A DNA stretch of 64,000 nt, from contig NZ_JAUSRE010000002.1 of NCBI RefSeq assembly GCF_030811655.1, forward strand, positions 186,001-250,000. Direction: 5' to 3'. This stretch comes from Pseudarthrobacter enclensis (GTDB taxonomy: Bacteria; Actinomycetota; Actinomycetes; Actinomycetales; Micrococcaceae). The notes beneath the pieces are model-generated. The model saw only the letters and a list, made by a program, of their open reading frames with translations. It made no database searches and had not been told where the DNA came from. Below, piece after piece: positions 1 to 8,739 of this stretch; the stretch's first letter is position 1, and the number at the start of each line of letters is the position of its first letter. Position numbers and translations under genes: made by a program.

Positions 1-998
1 AGCACGATGGCCAGCAGGACGATGGAGAGGCCCGCATTGACTGCTGTGCCAACGTCCAGGGACTGCAAAGCCCTGATAACCGTCTGGCCAAGTCCCGGAG
101 CTGCGATCAGTGCCGCGATCGTGACCATGGAGAGGGCCGCCATCGTCCCTTGGTTAATTCCCATCACAATGGTCCGGCGCGCCATGGGCAGCTGCAACGT
201 GAGCAGGCGCTGGAGGCCGGTGGTACCCAGGGAATCGGATGCTTCGCGGGTGTTGTCGGGGATGCGGCGGATGCCGTGTGCCGTCAGCCGGATGACGGGT
301 GGAGCAGCGTAGATCACCGTAGCGATTACCGCGGAAGCCGGCCCGATGAGGAAGACCAGGGCCAGCGGTGCGAGATACACGAACGTCGGAAGGGTCTGCA
401 TGAAGTCCAGCACCGGGGTGATCACCTTGGCCACCCGGGTGTAGATGCCGGCCAGGATGCCGAGGGGGATGCCCAGCAGCAGCGTCAGCAGCACAGAGGT
501 GAGGACCAGGGCGAAGGTGTAGGTGGCCTCCACGAACAGGCCCTGGATACCGAAGAAGACAAAGACCGCGGCCGTCAACAGTGCCACCCGGAGGTTTCCG
601 ACGGCCAGCGCGATCCAGGTCAGCAGGCCCACGGTGCCCAGCCATCCGATCTCCGGCAGGCGCAGGCCGGTTGCAGTGGCCGCAAAGGTTGTGGTGAAAA
701 GGTTCGCCACGGCGTCCACCGCGGACCTCAGGGGTGTGAAGACGTACAGGAAGAGGGGGTTGTCGGCCCGGTTTGCCCCAACCCAGGCGTTGAACTGGTT
801 GAGTGAACGGTGCAGGTCCGTCAATTCTGAAGCGGGCAACGCCAGCGTTGCTGTTCCGTTCAGGACAAGGAATCCAAGGATCCAGACGGCGGCGGCGCTG
901 AGCAGCAGGATGGTGCGCCGGCTGGGCCTGCGGCGGGGTTCGGAGACAATGACAGCGGCAGGCTGGGCCGTTGGCCGTTCCTGGACGAGGGCTGACAT
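1..998 (-). CDS. proW: Glycine betaine/proline-type ABC transporter permease (partial, 3' end beyond window)
   Basis: Integral membrane subunit of an osmoprotectant-type ABC importer. About 332 residues are visible and the C-terminus lies beyond position 1. The start is the ATG at 998, whose first base overlaps the TGA stop of the upstream ATPase gene (ATGA), so the two are translationally coupled. The N-terminus is a charged cytoplasmic stretch (SEPRRRPSRRT) followed by several hydrophobic segments. The permease core contains the segments LLLGIPLGILAGIYTRV, MQTLPTFVYLAPLALVFLIG and DSLGTTGLQRLLTLQLPMARR, the last matching the EAA-loop region that docks on the ATPase. The family (ProW/OpuAB) imports glycine betaine, proline betaine or related quaternary amines. 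The actual substrate is not shown by the sequence, and no substrate-binding protein is visible in the window. Confidence 0.85.
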   Translation of the reverse strand, partial: MSALVQERPTAQPAAVIVSEPRRRPSRRTILLLSAAAVWILGFLVLNGTATLALPASELTDLHRSLNQFNAWVGANRADNPLFLYVFTPLRSAVDAVANLFTTTFAATATGLRLPEIGWLGTVGLLTWIALAVGNLRVALLTAAVFVFFGIQGLFVEATYTFALVLTSVLLTLLLGIPLGILAGIYTRVAKVITPVLDFMQTLPTFVYLAPLALVFLIGPASAVIATVIYAAPPVIRLTAHGIRRIPDNTREASDSLGTTGLQRLLTLQLPMARRTIVMGINQGTMAALSMVTIAALIAAPGLGQTVIRALQSLDVGTAVNAGLSIVLLAIV

Positions 999-2032
999 CA
1001 GGCCGCCGCCTCTGCCGGCTGCAGCACCGAAAGAATGCTGTCGCGGTCGATCTGGCCGGTGATCCGGCCACCCTCTTCGACCAGGACCGGGCAGGACGAG
1101 TGCATTACCGCCGGGATGGCGTCCCGGATGATCATCCGGGAGTTGAGGACTGCGGCGTCCCCCGGCGTGCTGTCTGCAACGGGACGGGTGATCCACTTGA
1201 GGGTCAGAACGTCGGCGCGGGGTACTTCGGAGACAAAGTCCTCAATGTACTTGTCCGCCGGTGACCCTACAAGGTCGTCTCCAGTGCCGCACTGGACCGG
1301 CTCGCCATTGCGCATGATCAGGATGCGGTCTCCGAGCTTGAGCGCCTCCGAGAGGTCGTGCGTCACGAAGACCATGGTTTTGCCCATGTCCTTGTGCAGC
1401 CGGATGACTTCTGCCTGCATGTCCCGGCGGATGAGCGGGTCCAGGGCTGAGAAGGGCTCGTCAAAGAGGATGGTGTCCGGATCCCCGGCCAGGGCACGGC
1501 CCAGGCCAACACGCTGTTGCATGCCGCCGGACAGCTGGTCCGGGTAATGCTGTTCGTAGCCTTTGAGGCCAACAAGTTCAATGATTTCGCGGGCCTTGGC
1601 GTGGCGTTCATTCCTGCCCGTTCCGCGTATCTGCAGGCCGTAGGACACGTTGTCCAGCACCGTGCGGTGCGGGAGCAGCCCGAAGTGCTGGAAGACCATG
1701 GACACCTTGCGCCGGCGGAGTTCCCGGAGCTCGGCTACGCCCGCCTTCAGGACGTCGTTTCCGTCAACCAGTACCTGACCGGACGTAGGTTCAATCAGCC
1801 TGGTGAGGCAACGTATGAGGGTTGATTTGCCTGATCCTGACAGTCCCATGACCACAAACACCTCACCCTTCGCAACGTCGAAGCTCAGGTTGCGGACGGC
1901 CGCCACGCACTTGGTGCGTTCGAGGAGTTCGGCAGAGCCAAGGGCCGAAAGTTCGCGGTTGCCGGGAATCTTCTCTCCCCCTGGTCCGAAGACCTTCCAG
2001 AGGCTCCGAACTGAGATGGCGGGGTTGTTCAT
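998..2032 (-). CDS. proV: Glycine betaine/proline-type ABC transporter ATP-binding protein
   Basis: Energising subunit of the importer whose permease follows it. The protein has 344 residues. Walker A is GLSGSGKST at about residues 63-71, the signature is [15 protein letters not shown], Walker B is [12 protein letters not shown], and the H-loop is VFVTHD. A tail of about 70 residues after the nucleotide-binding domain corresponds to the CBS-type regulatory region usual in ProV/OpuAA, which senses ionic strength. It is shorter than a full CBS pair, so only one module may be present. The stop overlaps the permease start. The start at 2032 opens with [16 protein letters not shown], typical of the family. 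About 700 bp of non-coding DNA lie upstream. Confidence 0.9.
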   Translation of the reverse strand: MNNPAISVRSLWKVFGPGGEKIPGNRELSALGSAELLERTKCVAAVRNLSFDVAKGEVFVVMGLSGSGKSTLIRCLTRLIEPTSGQVLVDGNDVLKAGVAELRELRRRKVSMVFQHFGLLPHRTVLDNVSYGLQIRGTGRNERHAKAREIIELVGLKGYEQHYPDQLSGGMQQRVGLGRALAGDPDTILFDEPFSALDPLIRRDMQAEVIRLHKDMGKTMVFVTHDLSEALKLGDRILIMRNGEPVQCGTGDDLVGSPADKYIEDFVSEVPRADVLTLKWITRPVADSTPGDAAVLNSRMIIRDAIPAVMHSSCPVLVEEGGRITGQIDRDSILSVLQPAEAAA

Positions 2033-2731
2033 TGCTGTACTCCTGCTTGTGTGGAGGCTGTAACCAATGGCTGGGCCGTGGGCAAAGATGTGCCAGGTAT
2101 CGGTGCTTCGGGAGTCCGGGGTTGCACTGGTACCGACATTGGGGAGGTATTCGGGCCGTGCTGGTTCGTGGGGGGGTCGAGGGCCGGTAAGGCACGGCTC
2201 CTAAGTGCCTTACCTGCCATGGTGGCGAAGCGGGCGGGCTGCATGCCCGGTAAACGACGTTCTTTTTTCGGGGCTGGTCTGCCAGTGAGGTAGACGCAAC
2301 GGACTTCGTATTACGCAACAGAGTGATTTATGCCACTCTTCTTGTCAAGGCTTTGCCCAGGAAGTCCCGATATTACGAGCCGGCCGATAACAACTCCGGA
2401 CGGGTCTTGACACGGGCAGCATCCAGGCGCACGGTGTTGCATGAAGCGATTCATGTTGCGCGCAAAGCGACTTTGGAAGGGGCGTTGTGCGGACGCCAGG
2501 GCTCACGGAAGCCTCGCAGGCGGGTGTCTTTCAGCCGCCAAAGTCGCCCGCTCCCCGGATCCCAGCGGGCGGCTGACCATCCATCGGCGGTGGGCATTAC
2601 TGCCTCATGGGCGCACCGCAAACCCGCAGGACTCCGATGCCTGCGAACGGTGCCGGCCTGGAACGGCCTCCAGGAGCTATGCCAGGGGTGGCTTCCTGGT
2701 TTCCCGGCACGCTCGACCGCCGGTTTCGCGT
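2033..2731. other. 700-bp intergenic region upstream of proV
   Basis: No reading frame here has a plausible ribosome site or protein-like composition; the + strand frames crossing it are continuations of antisense frames of the IclR gene. It must hold the proV promoter. A TTGACA hexamer reads on the minus strand at 2348-2343, but I find no convincing -10 element at 17 bp. A 15-bp sequence resembling the IclR-type boxes found elsewhere lies at 2304-2318. A separate palindrome, CATGAA-GCGA-TTCATG, lies at 2440-2455. The heptamer ACGCAAC occurs twice, at 2294-2300 and 2313-2319. Confidence 0.5.
2304..2318. promoter_or_regulatory. Weak candidate IclR-type box upstream of proV
   Basis: CTTCGTATTACGCAA matches 11 of 15 positions of TTCCGCATTACGGAA, the form seen before the purine/glyoxylate and dctA genes in this window. 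It lacks the clear second copy at 21 bp that the stronger sites have. It is 270 bp from the proV start. Confidence 0.25.
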
Positions 2732-3547
2732 TTACCGCCGGTGGTAGCCCATATTGGCGCTGACCTTGAGCCCGGCCTCCTTGAGGGAATCGAGCAGTCC
2801 CGGAATCTTTTCCGGGTCGAACCGGAACGCCGGCCCCGAAATGCTGACGGAACCAATAACAGTGCCCTGGTGGTTATAGACGGGCACCGCCACGGCATTC
2901 AGGCCTATCTCGAACTCCTCGCGTACCACGGCGTACCCCTTGGCGGCCACCTCGAGCAGCTGTGCGTCCAGCTCCTTGCGGCTTGTGATGGTGCGGGCAG
3001 TGCGGGCAGCAAGGCCCGTTTCCTTCAGGATGCGGTCCCTCTCGTCAGCCTCGAGGGCAGCCAGGAGCACCTTGCCGCTGGAGGTTGCGTGCAGCGGAGT
3101 CAGGCTGCCCACCCAGTCGTAGGTGGCCAGCGTGGAGGGGCCCATGGCCTGGTCCACGTTGACGGCATAGTTGGAACGCAGGACGGCGAGATTGACCGTC
3201 TCCTTGAATTCCTCGGCCAGGCTTTCCAGCACCTGCCTTGCCTCGTGGACCAGGCTTAGCCGGCCGGGAATGGAGCTGGCGAGGCGCAGGATCCCAAAGC
3301 CGAGTTGGTACTTGCCGCGCTCACTGTTCTGGTGGACCATGTCACGGCTTACCAGCGAACCCATCAGCCGGGAGACCGTGGACTTGTGGATGCCCATCTC
3401 CTCGGCGATCTCACTGACACCGGCGTTGCCTTCCCTGGCCAAAATCTCCAGGACTGTCAGTGCACGCTCCACGGACTGGACCCCGCCGGACTGGCCGCCC
3501 TCGGCATCGGTGTCGGTATCGGATTCCGGTTCATTTTTTGAGGCCAT
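2732..3547 (-). CDS. IclR family transcriptional regulator
   Basis: Homodimeric DNA-binding regulator of 271 residues. After a disordered acidic N-terminus (residues 1-22), the winged helix-turn-helix spans about 25-85, including VSEIAEEMGIHKSTVSRLMGSL. The IclR effector domain follows, with LHATSSGKVLLAAL and the family-typical end AVAVPVYNHQGTVIGSVSISGP. It is encoded 81 bp after uraH in the same direction, so it probably belongs to the uraD-uraH transcription unit. In other bacteria IclR members such as AllR control allantoin/glyoxylate genes. Here it is the only IclR in the window and the natural candidate to bind the TTCCGCATNAYGGAA boxes. That link is inference. Confidence 0.9.
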   Translation of the reverse strand: MASKNEPESDTDTDAEGGQSGGVQSVERALTVLEILAREGNAGVSEIAEEMGIHKSTVSRLMGSLVSRDMVHQNSERGKYQLGFGILRLASSIPGRLSLVHEARQVLESLAEEFKETVNLAVLRSNYAVNVDQAMGPSTLATYDWVGSLTPLHATSSGKVLLAALEADERDRILKETGLAARTARTITSRKELDAQLLEVAAKGYAVVREEFEIGLNAVAVPVYNHQGTVIGSVSISGPAFRFDPEKIPGLLDSLKEAGLKVSANMGYHRR

Positions 3548-3628
3548 ACTTCCTGATCCTATGCCGGGAACTGTGACGCCCGTGACATTGGGGAGCGGGC
3601 GGCGATGTTCCAGTGCTCCTGAAGGGCG

Positions 3629-3967
3629 TTAGCTGCCCCGGTACGTGGAGTACGCGAACGGGCTCAGGAGCAGCGGTACATGGTAGTGCTCGGGCCCGGT
3701 CACTTCAAAAACCAGGTCAACTTCCGGGAAGAAGGTGACCGTCTCCAGGGCTGCATAGTACTTGCCCGTGGCGAAATTCAGTTTGTAGTGGCCCGGTTCG
3801 AGATGCTCCGGCCCCAGGTCCTTCGCGCGGCCGTCGGCGTCGGTACTGGACGCAGCCAGCTCACGCCAGGTGCCGCCGTCGTTCTTTGAAAGGACGACGG
3901 CGACCCCCGCCGCCGGGCGCCCCGCGCCGGTGTCGAGGATGTGTGTGGTGACGTGGGAAACGCTCAT
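3629..3967 (-). CDS. uraH: 5-hydroxyisourate hydrolase
   Basis: Second enzyme of uric acid breakdown. It hydrolyses 5-hydroxyisourate to OHCU (2-oxo-4-hydroxy-4-carboxy-5-ureidoimidazoline). The protein is 112 residues, normal for this transthyretin-related family. The N-terminal motif SHVTTHILDTGAGRPAAGV and the C-terminal tetrapeptide YRGS, which builds the active site at the dimer interface, are both present. Its ATG overlaps the uraD stop (ATGA), so it is coupled to uraD, which acts on its product. Urate oxidase itself is not in the window. Confidence 0.95.
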   Translation of the reverse strand: MSVSHVTTHILDTGAGRPAAGVAVVLSKNDGGTWRELAASSTDADGRAKDLGPEHLEPGHYKLNFATGKYYAALETVTFFPEVDLVFEVTGPEHYHVPLLLSPFAYSTYRGS

Positions 3968-4461
3968 TCGCTGATCAGTCCTTCGAGCCGCAGTACGGCG
4001 ATTTCGCGCAGCTGCTGCGCCACAATGGTGTCTTCTTCTTCAGGCGCGTTGCCGAGCCGCTGGTTCAGCGACTCCAGGATCTGCGGTGCGGTGCGTCCGG
4101 CTGCCCGGATCAGGAAGACCCGGCCGAACTTCTCCTCGTACTCCCGGTTGCCGCGCGCCAGGGCCTCCGCGACCCCGGTATCCGATGGATCGACCCCCGC
4201 CTGCTCGGAACGGGACATGGACGCCTCGGCGCTGGCCGCCGTCGGGCGTTCCCCGATCCTTGGGTGGTGTGCCATGGCGGCTTCAACCTCGGCGGGCGTG
4301 AAAGGATCCGCCGCCTGGGCGGCGAACTCCAGGAGCTCAGCGCGGCCGGCAAACGGACGTGCCCCTGCCACGGCCTCCACCCAGCGGGTGACGTCGATGC
4401 AGGGCCGGAGGGTGGCCTGGGCCGCGGCGGGGTCTGCTTTGTTGAATTCGGCAAGCTTCAT
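3964..4461 (-). CDS. uraD: OHCU decarboxylase
   Basis: Third enzyme of the urate pathway: decarboxylates OHCU stereospecifically to (S)-allantoin. The protein has 165 residues, the usual length. It shows the family motif HHPRIGE with the catalytic histidine and the conserved C-terminal stretch NREYEEKFGRVFLIRAAGR. The start at 4461 has an AAGGA-type ribosome site about 10 bp upstream. It is the first gene of uraD-uraH-(iclR). A strong IclR-type palindrome lies about 90 bp upstream at 4552-4566. Its product allantoin is the substrate of AllB, encoded further along the window. Confidence 0.93.
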   Translation of the reverse strand: MKLAEFNKADPAAAQATLRPCIDVTRWVEAVAGARPFAGRAELLEFAAQAADPFTPAEVEAAMAHHPRIGERPTAASAEASMSRSEQAGVDPSDTGVAEALARGNREYEEKFGRVFLIRAAGRTAPQILESLNQRLGNAPEEEDTIVAQQLREIAVLRLEGLISE

Positions 4462-4551
4462 GCTGGCGTAATCCTTGAGGTCATGCTGGCATCCATGGTG
4501 ACGGCTATGCGGATGCCGGACGGGCCCGACGCCCGCGAGTGGAACACGGGC

Positions 4552-4587
4552 TTCCGCATCATGGAACTGTTATTTCAGCATACGTAA
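4552..4587. promoter_or_regulatory. Tandem IclR-type operator upstream of uraD
   Basis: TTCCGCATCATGGAA at 4552-4566 is a near-perfect inverted repeat (TTCC-N7-GGAA). Exactly 21 bp further, at 4573-4587, TTTCAGCATACGTAA matches 9 of 15 positions of TTCCGCATTACGGAA. The same arrangement occurs before hyi and both dctA genes. Binding by the neighbouring IclR is inferred. Confidence 0.6.
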
Positions 4588-4621
4588 TATTCAAGGACAG
4601 CTGGACAGCAGTGTCAAGCGG

Positions 4622-5059
4622 TTACGGGCTGGGCTGCTCCTGTGAGGAGCTCCGGGACAGAACCCAGGTGTTGGTCCCGTCCTGGCGTTCGAAGGTCACG
4701 GTGGTCACCAGGGCCTCGATCAGGGCCAGGCCGCGCCCGGACTCGGCGTCGTCAGCCGGGGTGGAGGCGTCCATGGGCCCGTACGGCGGCTTGGCGTAGT
4801 AGGCGCTGACGCGGGCCTGCAGCAGTGCCGGCTGCACGGTGGTCTCCACGCCCAGCTCAACCTCACGGTCACCGGCCGGCTCGGCATGTTGGACGATGTT
4901 TGACGCAGATTCGATCACCGCCGTGGTGAACGTCATCTGGTCCATGTCGTTGACGAATGGAACATCCAGCCACAGGCTGTCGAGGTCGTTGTGGACGGCT
5001 TCGATGGCGGCTTCGGCAGCTGGTCCCCGGAAGCTGCGCGCGGCAAGCACCTCAGTCAT
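4622..5059 (-). CDS. RsbW-like serine kinase/ATP-binding protein
   Basis: GHKL-type ATPase of the anti-sigma factor kinase family, 145 residues. The N-box is ESASNIVQHA (Glu50, Asn54) and the glycine-rich ATP lid is ESGRGLALIEAL at about 109-120. Proteins of this type phosphorylate a STAS partner and hold an output protein inactive until the partner is dephosphorylated. Its start overlaps the stop of the STAS gene by 8 bp. It is the last gene of a four-gene overlapping unit that also encodes a PP2C phosphatase and a polysaccharide synthase. No sigma factor gene is adjacent, so the target could be a sigma factor elsewhere or the synthase itself. The target is unknown. Confidence 0.85.
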   Translation of the reverse strand: MTEVLAARSFRGPAAEAAIEAVHNDLDSLWLDVPFVNDMDQMTFTTAVIESASNIVQHAEPAGDREVELGVETTVQPALLQARVSAYYAKPPYGPMDASTPADDAESGRGLALIEALVTTVTFERQDGTNTWVLSRSSSQEQPSP

Positions 5060-5384
5060 TGCTGAACGCCTCCTCGGCGGTGGGGTAGGCGGTGAGGACC
5101 TTGTCCATGCTGGTCAGCTTCAGGACCATGTTCACCTGTGGCTGCACGGCGGCGATGCGGAGGTCGCCCCCGGCCTGGCGCGCCGCCTTGAGGCAGCCGA
5201 TCAGTGCGCCCAGCCCCGAGGAATCCATGAAAGCGGTGTTTTCCAGGTTCACCACGATCCGGTTGGACCCGCCGGCGATGACGTCGGTGACGAATTCACG
5301 GAGCTTGGGGGCGGAAACCATGTTCAGCCGCCCGTCCGCCTTGACCTCCGCGTACGAATCTTTGACCTCATAACTGAACTCCAT
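5052..5384 (-). CDS. STAS-domain anti-anti-sigma factor
   Basis: Single STAS domain of 110 residues. The conserved loop FMDSSGLGAL carries the Ser55/Ser56 pair, one of which is the expected phosphorylation site. In partner switching the unphosphorylated form binds the RsbW-type kinase and releases that kinase's target. Its ATG overlaps the stop of the glycosyltransferase gene (ATGA), and its own end overlaps the kinase gene. The location suggests control linked to polysaccharide synthesis rather than a general stress locus. Confidence 0.9.
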   Translation of the reverse strand: MEFSYEVKDSYAEVKADGRLNMVSAPKLREFVTDVIAGGSNRIVVNLENTAFMDSSGLGALIGCLKAARQAGGDLRIAAVQPQVNMVLKLTSMDKVLTAYPTAEEAFSND

Positions 5385-7342
5385 CAGGATTCCTCTCTGT
5401 TTACAGGTTCTGCGGCCGGTTCGTACCCCTTATAGAGCACGGCGCGGACCAGGATGCTCATGACCACCAGGTCAAAGACCACCCAGGCGACGTTGACCAG
5501 GGTGCCCAGCGGTTCCGCCAGGCCCGTCACCAGGCGGATGATCCCGACGACGGCGGCGACGGCCAGGAGGATGGACACCACGATCTGGGGCCGGATCAGG
5601 CTCCAGCTGGGTCCGCCGCTTTGGCGCGCCTTGGGGGTGACCGCAAACCCGAGGGGACGGCCGAACCACACGTTGCGGGCCGCCGTCGTGCATGCCTTGA
5701 TCCACGTGGGGAACAGGGCAAGGCTGTACTGCTGGCCGCGCCAGGTGGGAATGCCGCGGCCGGCCACCGCGAACAGGAGCTGGTTGACCACCATGAAGGG
5801 GATGAACCGGACGAAGAAGTCCCAGCTCAGGCTGCTGACCGGCAGGATGCCCAGCAGCAGGTAGATGATCGGGGCGGCGAAGTAGATGACGGCAGCGAAC
5901 CCGCTCAGGTAGGTCCACATGGTGGCGAAGTACATCAGGCGCTGGCCCATCTTGAGGCCCTTCTGCACCAGCGGGTTTTCGCGCAGCAGCACCTGGATGG
6001 TGCCCTGGGCCCAGCGCAGTCGCTGCGTGAGCATGGTCTTCAGGTCCTCCGGCGCCAGGCCATAGGCCAGGATTTCGTGGTGGTAGACACTCTCCCAGCC
6101 CATCGCGTGCATGCGCATGGCGGTGGCCATGTCCTCCGTCACGGAAATGGTGGCCAGCGGCATCACCGGCTGGGCTTCATTACTGCGCTCCACGGTCAGC
6201 GCATCCAGGACCGCCTGGACGGATTCCAGCGCGCCCAGCGGCGACCAGTCCCGGGCGGACATGCGCCTGACGGCGTCGTCTGCCACCACAGGAACACCGG
6301 CCTCACCCACGTGCGCCAGTTCCATGGCCGCGATTTCCTCAAGGTCTGCCTGGAGGGCGGCGATGTCGGCCTCCACCAGGGTCTGGACGGCGGCGTCCAC
6401 GCGGCGGCGGACCCGGTAGGTGACCTCGCTGAGGGGCCGGCCGGCGTCCACTTCCTCCTGGGCTTCGCGGGTGGCGGCCTCTACTTCGTCGAGCACCCCG
6501 GCCACCAGGGGCGACTCAACGTCGGCGGACTTCCTGGCCTGCTTGATGGCTGCCCGGGACGCGGCCAGCGCACGGCGGATGCTCTTCTCAGTTTCCTTGA
6601 CGTAGCCCACCAGTCCCAGCTGCATCAGGGCCTCGCGGCGCAGGATGGCGTTGGAGCCGCAGAAGAAGGCGGCGTTCCAGCCGTCCTTGCCCTGCTGGAT
6701 GGGGCCGTAGAACAGGGGGGCCTGGCTGCCGAGCGGATCGGAGGCGGGGACATTGCTGAAGTACTGGGGTGTCTGGACCAGGGCCACCCGGCGGTTGTTG
6801 AAGTAGCCCAGGGTCTTTTCCAGGATGTCCGGCTCCGGGATCTGGTCCGCGTCCAGGATCAGCAGGAACTCACCGTGGGTCACCATGAGGGCATTGTTGA
6901 GGTTGCCGGCCTTGGCGTGCCGCGGGAGGTCTTTGGTCCAGTCCCCGCTGCGCGTGACGTAGCCCAGGCCATGCTGCTCGCACAGGGCCTTGAGTTCGGG
7001 GCGTGCGCCGTCGTCCAAAATCCAGGTGCTGTGCGGGTGCCGGATCCGCTGGGCCGCCAGCGCGGTGGTCAGGACCATGTCCAGGTCCTCGTTGTACGTG
7101 GTGATGAAGACGTCCACGGTGGCGTCGTGCGGTGGCTGCGGAGCGCCTTTCCGGATCTTCAGCTTCCACACCGTCATGCCGAAAAGCATCACGTCGATGA
7201 GGCTGTACGTTTCAGCGACCACCAGGGGGAGGGCGATCCACCAGGCCTCCCAGTTGAGGGACGCCATCCAGCGCCACGCGATGTAGTTCAGGCCGGTCAG
7301 GACGGTCAGCACCACCACTACCTGGGTCCAGAACCGGGTCAC
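5384..7342 (-). CDS. Membrane glycosyltransferase family 2 (cellulose synthase-like)
   Basis: Processive polysaccharide synthase of 652 residues, starting at a GTG (7342) that overlaps the previous stop (GTGA). Two N-terminal membrane segments precede the GT2 domain. Catalytic motifs are DDG at 110-112, DAD at 164-166, TED at 402-404 and QRLRW at 440-444, the set used by BcsA-type synthases. At least five hydrophobic segments follow. I see no PilZ domain. Between GSN (229-231) and TED lies an unusual insert of roughly 150 residues (about 248-396), rich in Ala, Glu and Arg and probably helical or coiled-coil. The polymer made cannot be told from the sequence. Genes for a phosphatase, STAS protein and kinase flank it with overlapping ends. 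Confidence 0.85.
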   Translation of the reverse strand: MTRFWTQVVVVLTVLTGLNYIAWRWMASLNWEAWWIALPLVVAETYSLIDVMLFGMTVWKLKIRKGAPQPPHDATVDVFITTYNEDLDMVLTTALAAQRIRHPHSTWILDDGARPELKALCEQHGLGYVTRSGDWTKDLPRHAKAGNLNNALMVTHGEFLLILDADQIPEPDILEKTLGYFNNRRVALVQTPQYFSNVPASDPLGSQAPLFYGPIQQGKDGWNAAFFCGSNAILRREALMQLGLVGYVKETEKSIRRALAASRAAIKQARKSADVESPLVAGVLDEVEAATREAQEEVDAGRPLSEVTYRVRRRVDAAVQTLVEADIAALQADLEEIAAMELAHVGEAGVPVVADDAVRRMSARDWSPLGALESVQAVLDALTVERSNEAQPVMPLATISVTEDMATAMRMHAMGWESVYHHEILAYGLAPEDLKTMLTQRLRWAQGTIQVLLRENPLVQKGLKMGQRLMYFATMWTYLSGFAAVIYFAAPIIYLLLGILPVSSLSWDFFVRFIPFMVVNQLLFAVAGRGIPTWRGQQYSLALFPTWIKACTTAARNVWFGRPLGFAVTPKARQSGGPSWSLIRPQIVVSILLAVAAVVGIIRLVTGLAEPLGTLVNVAWVVFDLVVMSILVRAVLYKGYEPAAEPVNREES

Positions 7343-8451
7343 GCGGCTAGCTCCATGGGGAGCCGGCGGACCACGACCACCGTGACGTCGTCTTCGGCCG
7401 TCTCCGCGGGCGCCAGGGCCAGGATGGCGTTGCTGGCTTCCTGGGCGGATCCTGCGTACTGGGTGGCCTGCCTGACGGCGTCCGTGAAGTCCTCCACGGA
7501 CCCGAACACGTCCAGCACGCCGTCGCTGACCACCACCAGCGAATCGCCCGGGGCCAACGCAAGCTCCGACTGGGGCCACTGCGTCCCCGGCCAGGCGCCC
7601 ACAGGCGGTCCGCCCGAGGGCAGACGGTCCGCAGGTCCCTCAGGCTGGACGTGCAGCGCAAGTCCATGGCCGGCGTCGACGTAACCCACCCTGCCGGACG
7701 CCGCGTCCAGCCGGGCGTGGAACAGGGTGACGAAGGAATTGGAGGAATCCAGGTCGCTGGCGATCGCCTTGCTGGCCGCCGCGAATCCGGCGTCCAGATC
7801 CTGCCGCAGGCCCGTGGAGCGCATGACGGCGCGGACTGTCGCGGCGATGAGCGCGGCGCCCATTCCCTTGCCCATGGCGTCGGCGAAGGTCAGGTGCAGC
7901 CCCTCGGGCGTCTGGTACCAGTCATAGAAGTCACCGCCCACGCTGCGGGAAGGGCGGAAGAGGCCGGCGACGTCGTAGCCGTCCACCCTGATGTCCTCCT
8001 TGGGCAGGAGGCTTTGCTGCACTTCCGTGGCGCGTTCAAGTTCTTTGCGGGCCGCGGAAGCCGCAGCGGGGGAGGGCCGGCGGCGGAACAGGGCATTGAT
8101 GCGTGACTGCAGCTCCCTGGGGCTGAAGGGCTTGCTGATGTATTCGTCCGCACCGTTGTCCAGGCCGGTGAGCTTGTCCAGTTCGTCGGCCCGGGCGGTG
8201 AGCATCACGATGAACGCGTCTGAGAACTCGCGCAGGAGCTTGCAGACCTCCAGCCCGTCAAGGTCCGGCAGATTAAGGTCCAGGGTCACCAGGTCCGGCT
8301 TGATCCGGCGCACCTCCTCCACACCCGGCAGCCCGGCGCCGGCCTGGGTGACGTCGAAGCCCTGCTTCGCCAGGACACGGACCAGCAGTCCGCGAATGTC
8401 CGGGTCATCTTCGATGACCACCGCACGGCGGGATTCGGAGGGAGAGAGCAT
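7339..8451 (-). CDS. Response regulator with PP2C-type (RsbU) phosphatase output
   Basis: Two-domain signalling protein of 370 residues. The receiver domain covers about 9-120, with the acidic pair EDD, phospho-acceptor Asp58 in LVTLDLNLPDLDG and the lysine in ISKPFS. A helical linker follows (ELERATEVQQSLLP, typical of RsbU proteins). The SpoIIE/PP2C domain spans about 150-365 with VGGDFYDW, FADAMGKGMGAAL, VVSDGVLDV and EDDVTVVVV, the metal-binding motifs. It should dephosphorylate the STAS partner encoded two genes downstream. It is the first gene of the unit, and no cognate histidine kinase is adjacent. Confidence 0.9.
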   Translation of the reverse strand: MLSPSESRRAVVIEDDPDIRGLLVRVLAKQGFDVTQAGAGLPGVEEVRRIKPDLVTLDLNLPDLDGLEVCKLLREFSDAFIVMLTARADELDKLTGLDNGADEYISKPFSPRELQSRINALFRRRPSPAAASAARKELERATEVQQSLLPKEDIRVDGYDVAGLFRPSRSVGGDFYDWYQTPEGLHLTFADAMGKGMGAALIAATVRAVMRSTGLRQDLDAGFAAASKAIASDLDSSNSFVTLFHARLDAASGRVGYVDAGHGLALHVQPEGPADRLPSGGPPVGAWPGTQWPQSELALAPGDSLVVVSDGVLDVFGSVEDFTDAVRQATQYAGSAQEASNAILALAPAETAEDDVTVVVVRRLPMELAA

Positions 8452-8739
8452 AGCTCTACTTCTACCGTATTAAGCCGCACACAGCATGTCGTAGGGTTCA
8501 CAGATTCCGGTGACTTCGCTGACAGCCGGATACAGGCCTCCTGCGGCCCCAGGAGTGGCTCAGCAGATCTTGCGGCAATCTTGGCATCTGCTTGCCGGGA
8601 CGTTGAGGTGGGGCAGCCACACTCGAGGGAAACGCAGCAGCTTCCCGGGCACAAGGTTCGACGACGAACCGCACGGAAGCTGGACGGCTTGCGGAAGGCG
8701 GGGAAGCCAATGGAACAAGTAAAAAAGAGGGGAGCGGAC

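Noticed and set aside
154..1071. 305-residue minus-strand frame over the permease region
   Set aside because: Wrong frame. The true permease is the frame starting at 998 with membrane segments and EAA-like loop.
5621..7684. 687-residue open frame on the + strand opposite the GT2 synthase
   Set aside because: It is antisense to a gene with intact catalytic motifs, has low-complexity His/Gly/Gln-rich composition and no ribosome site. Long antisense frames are expected at this GC content.
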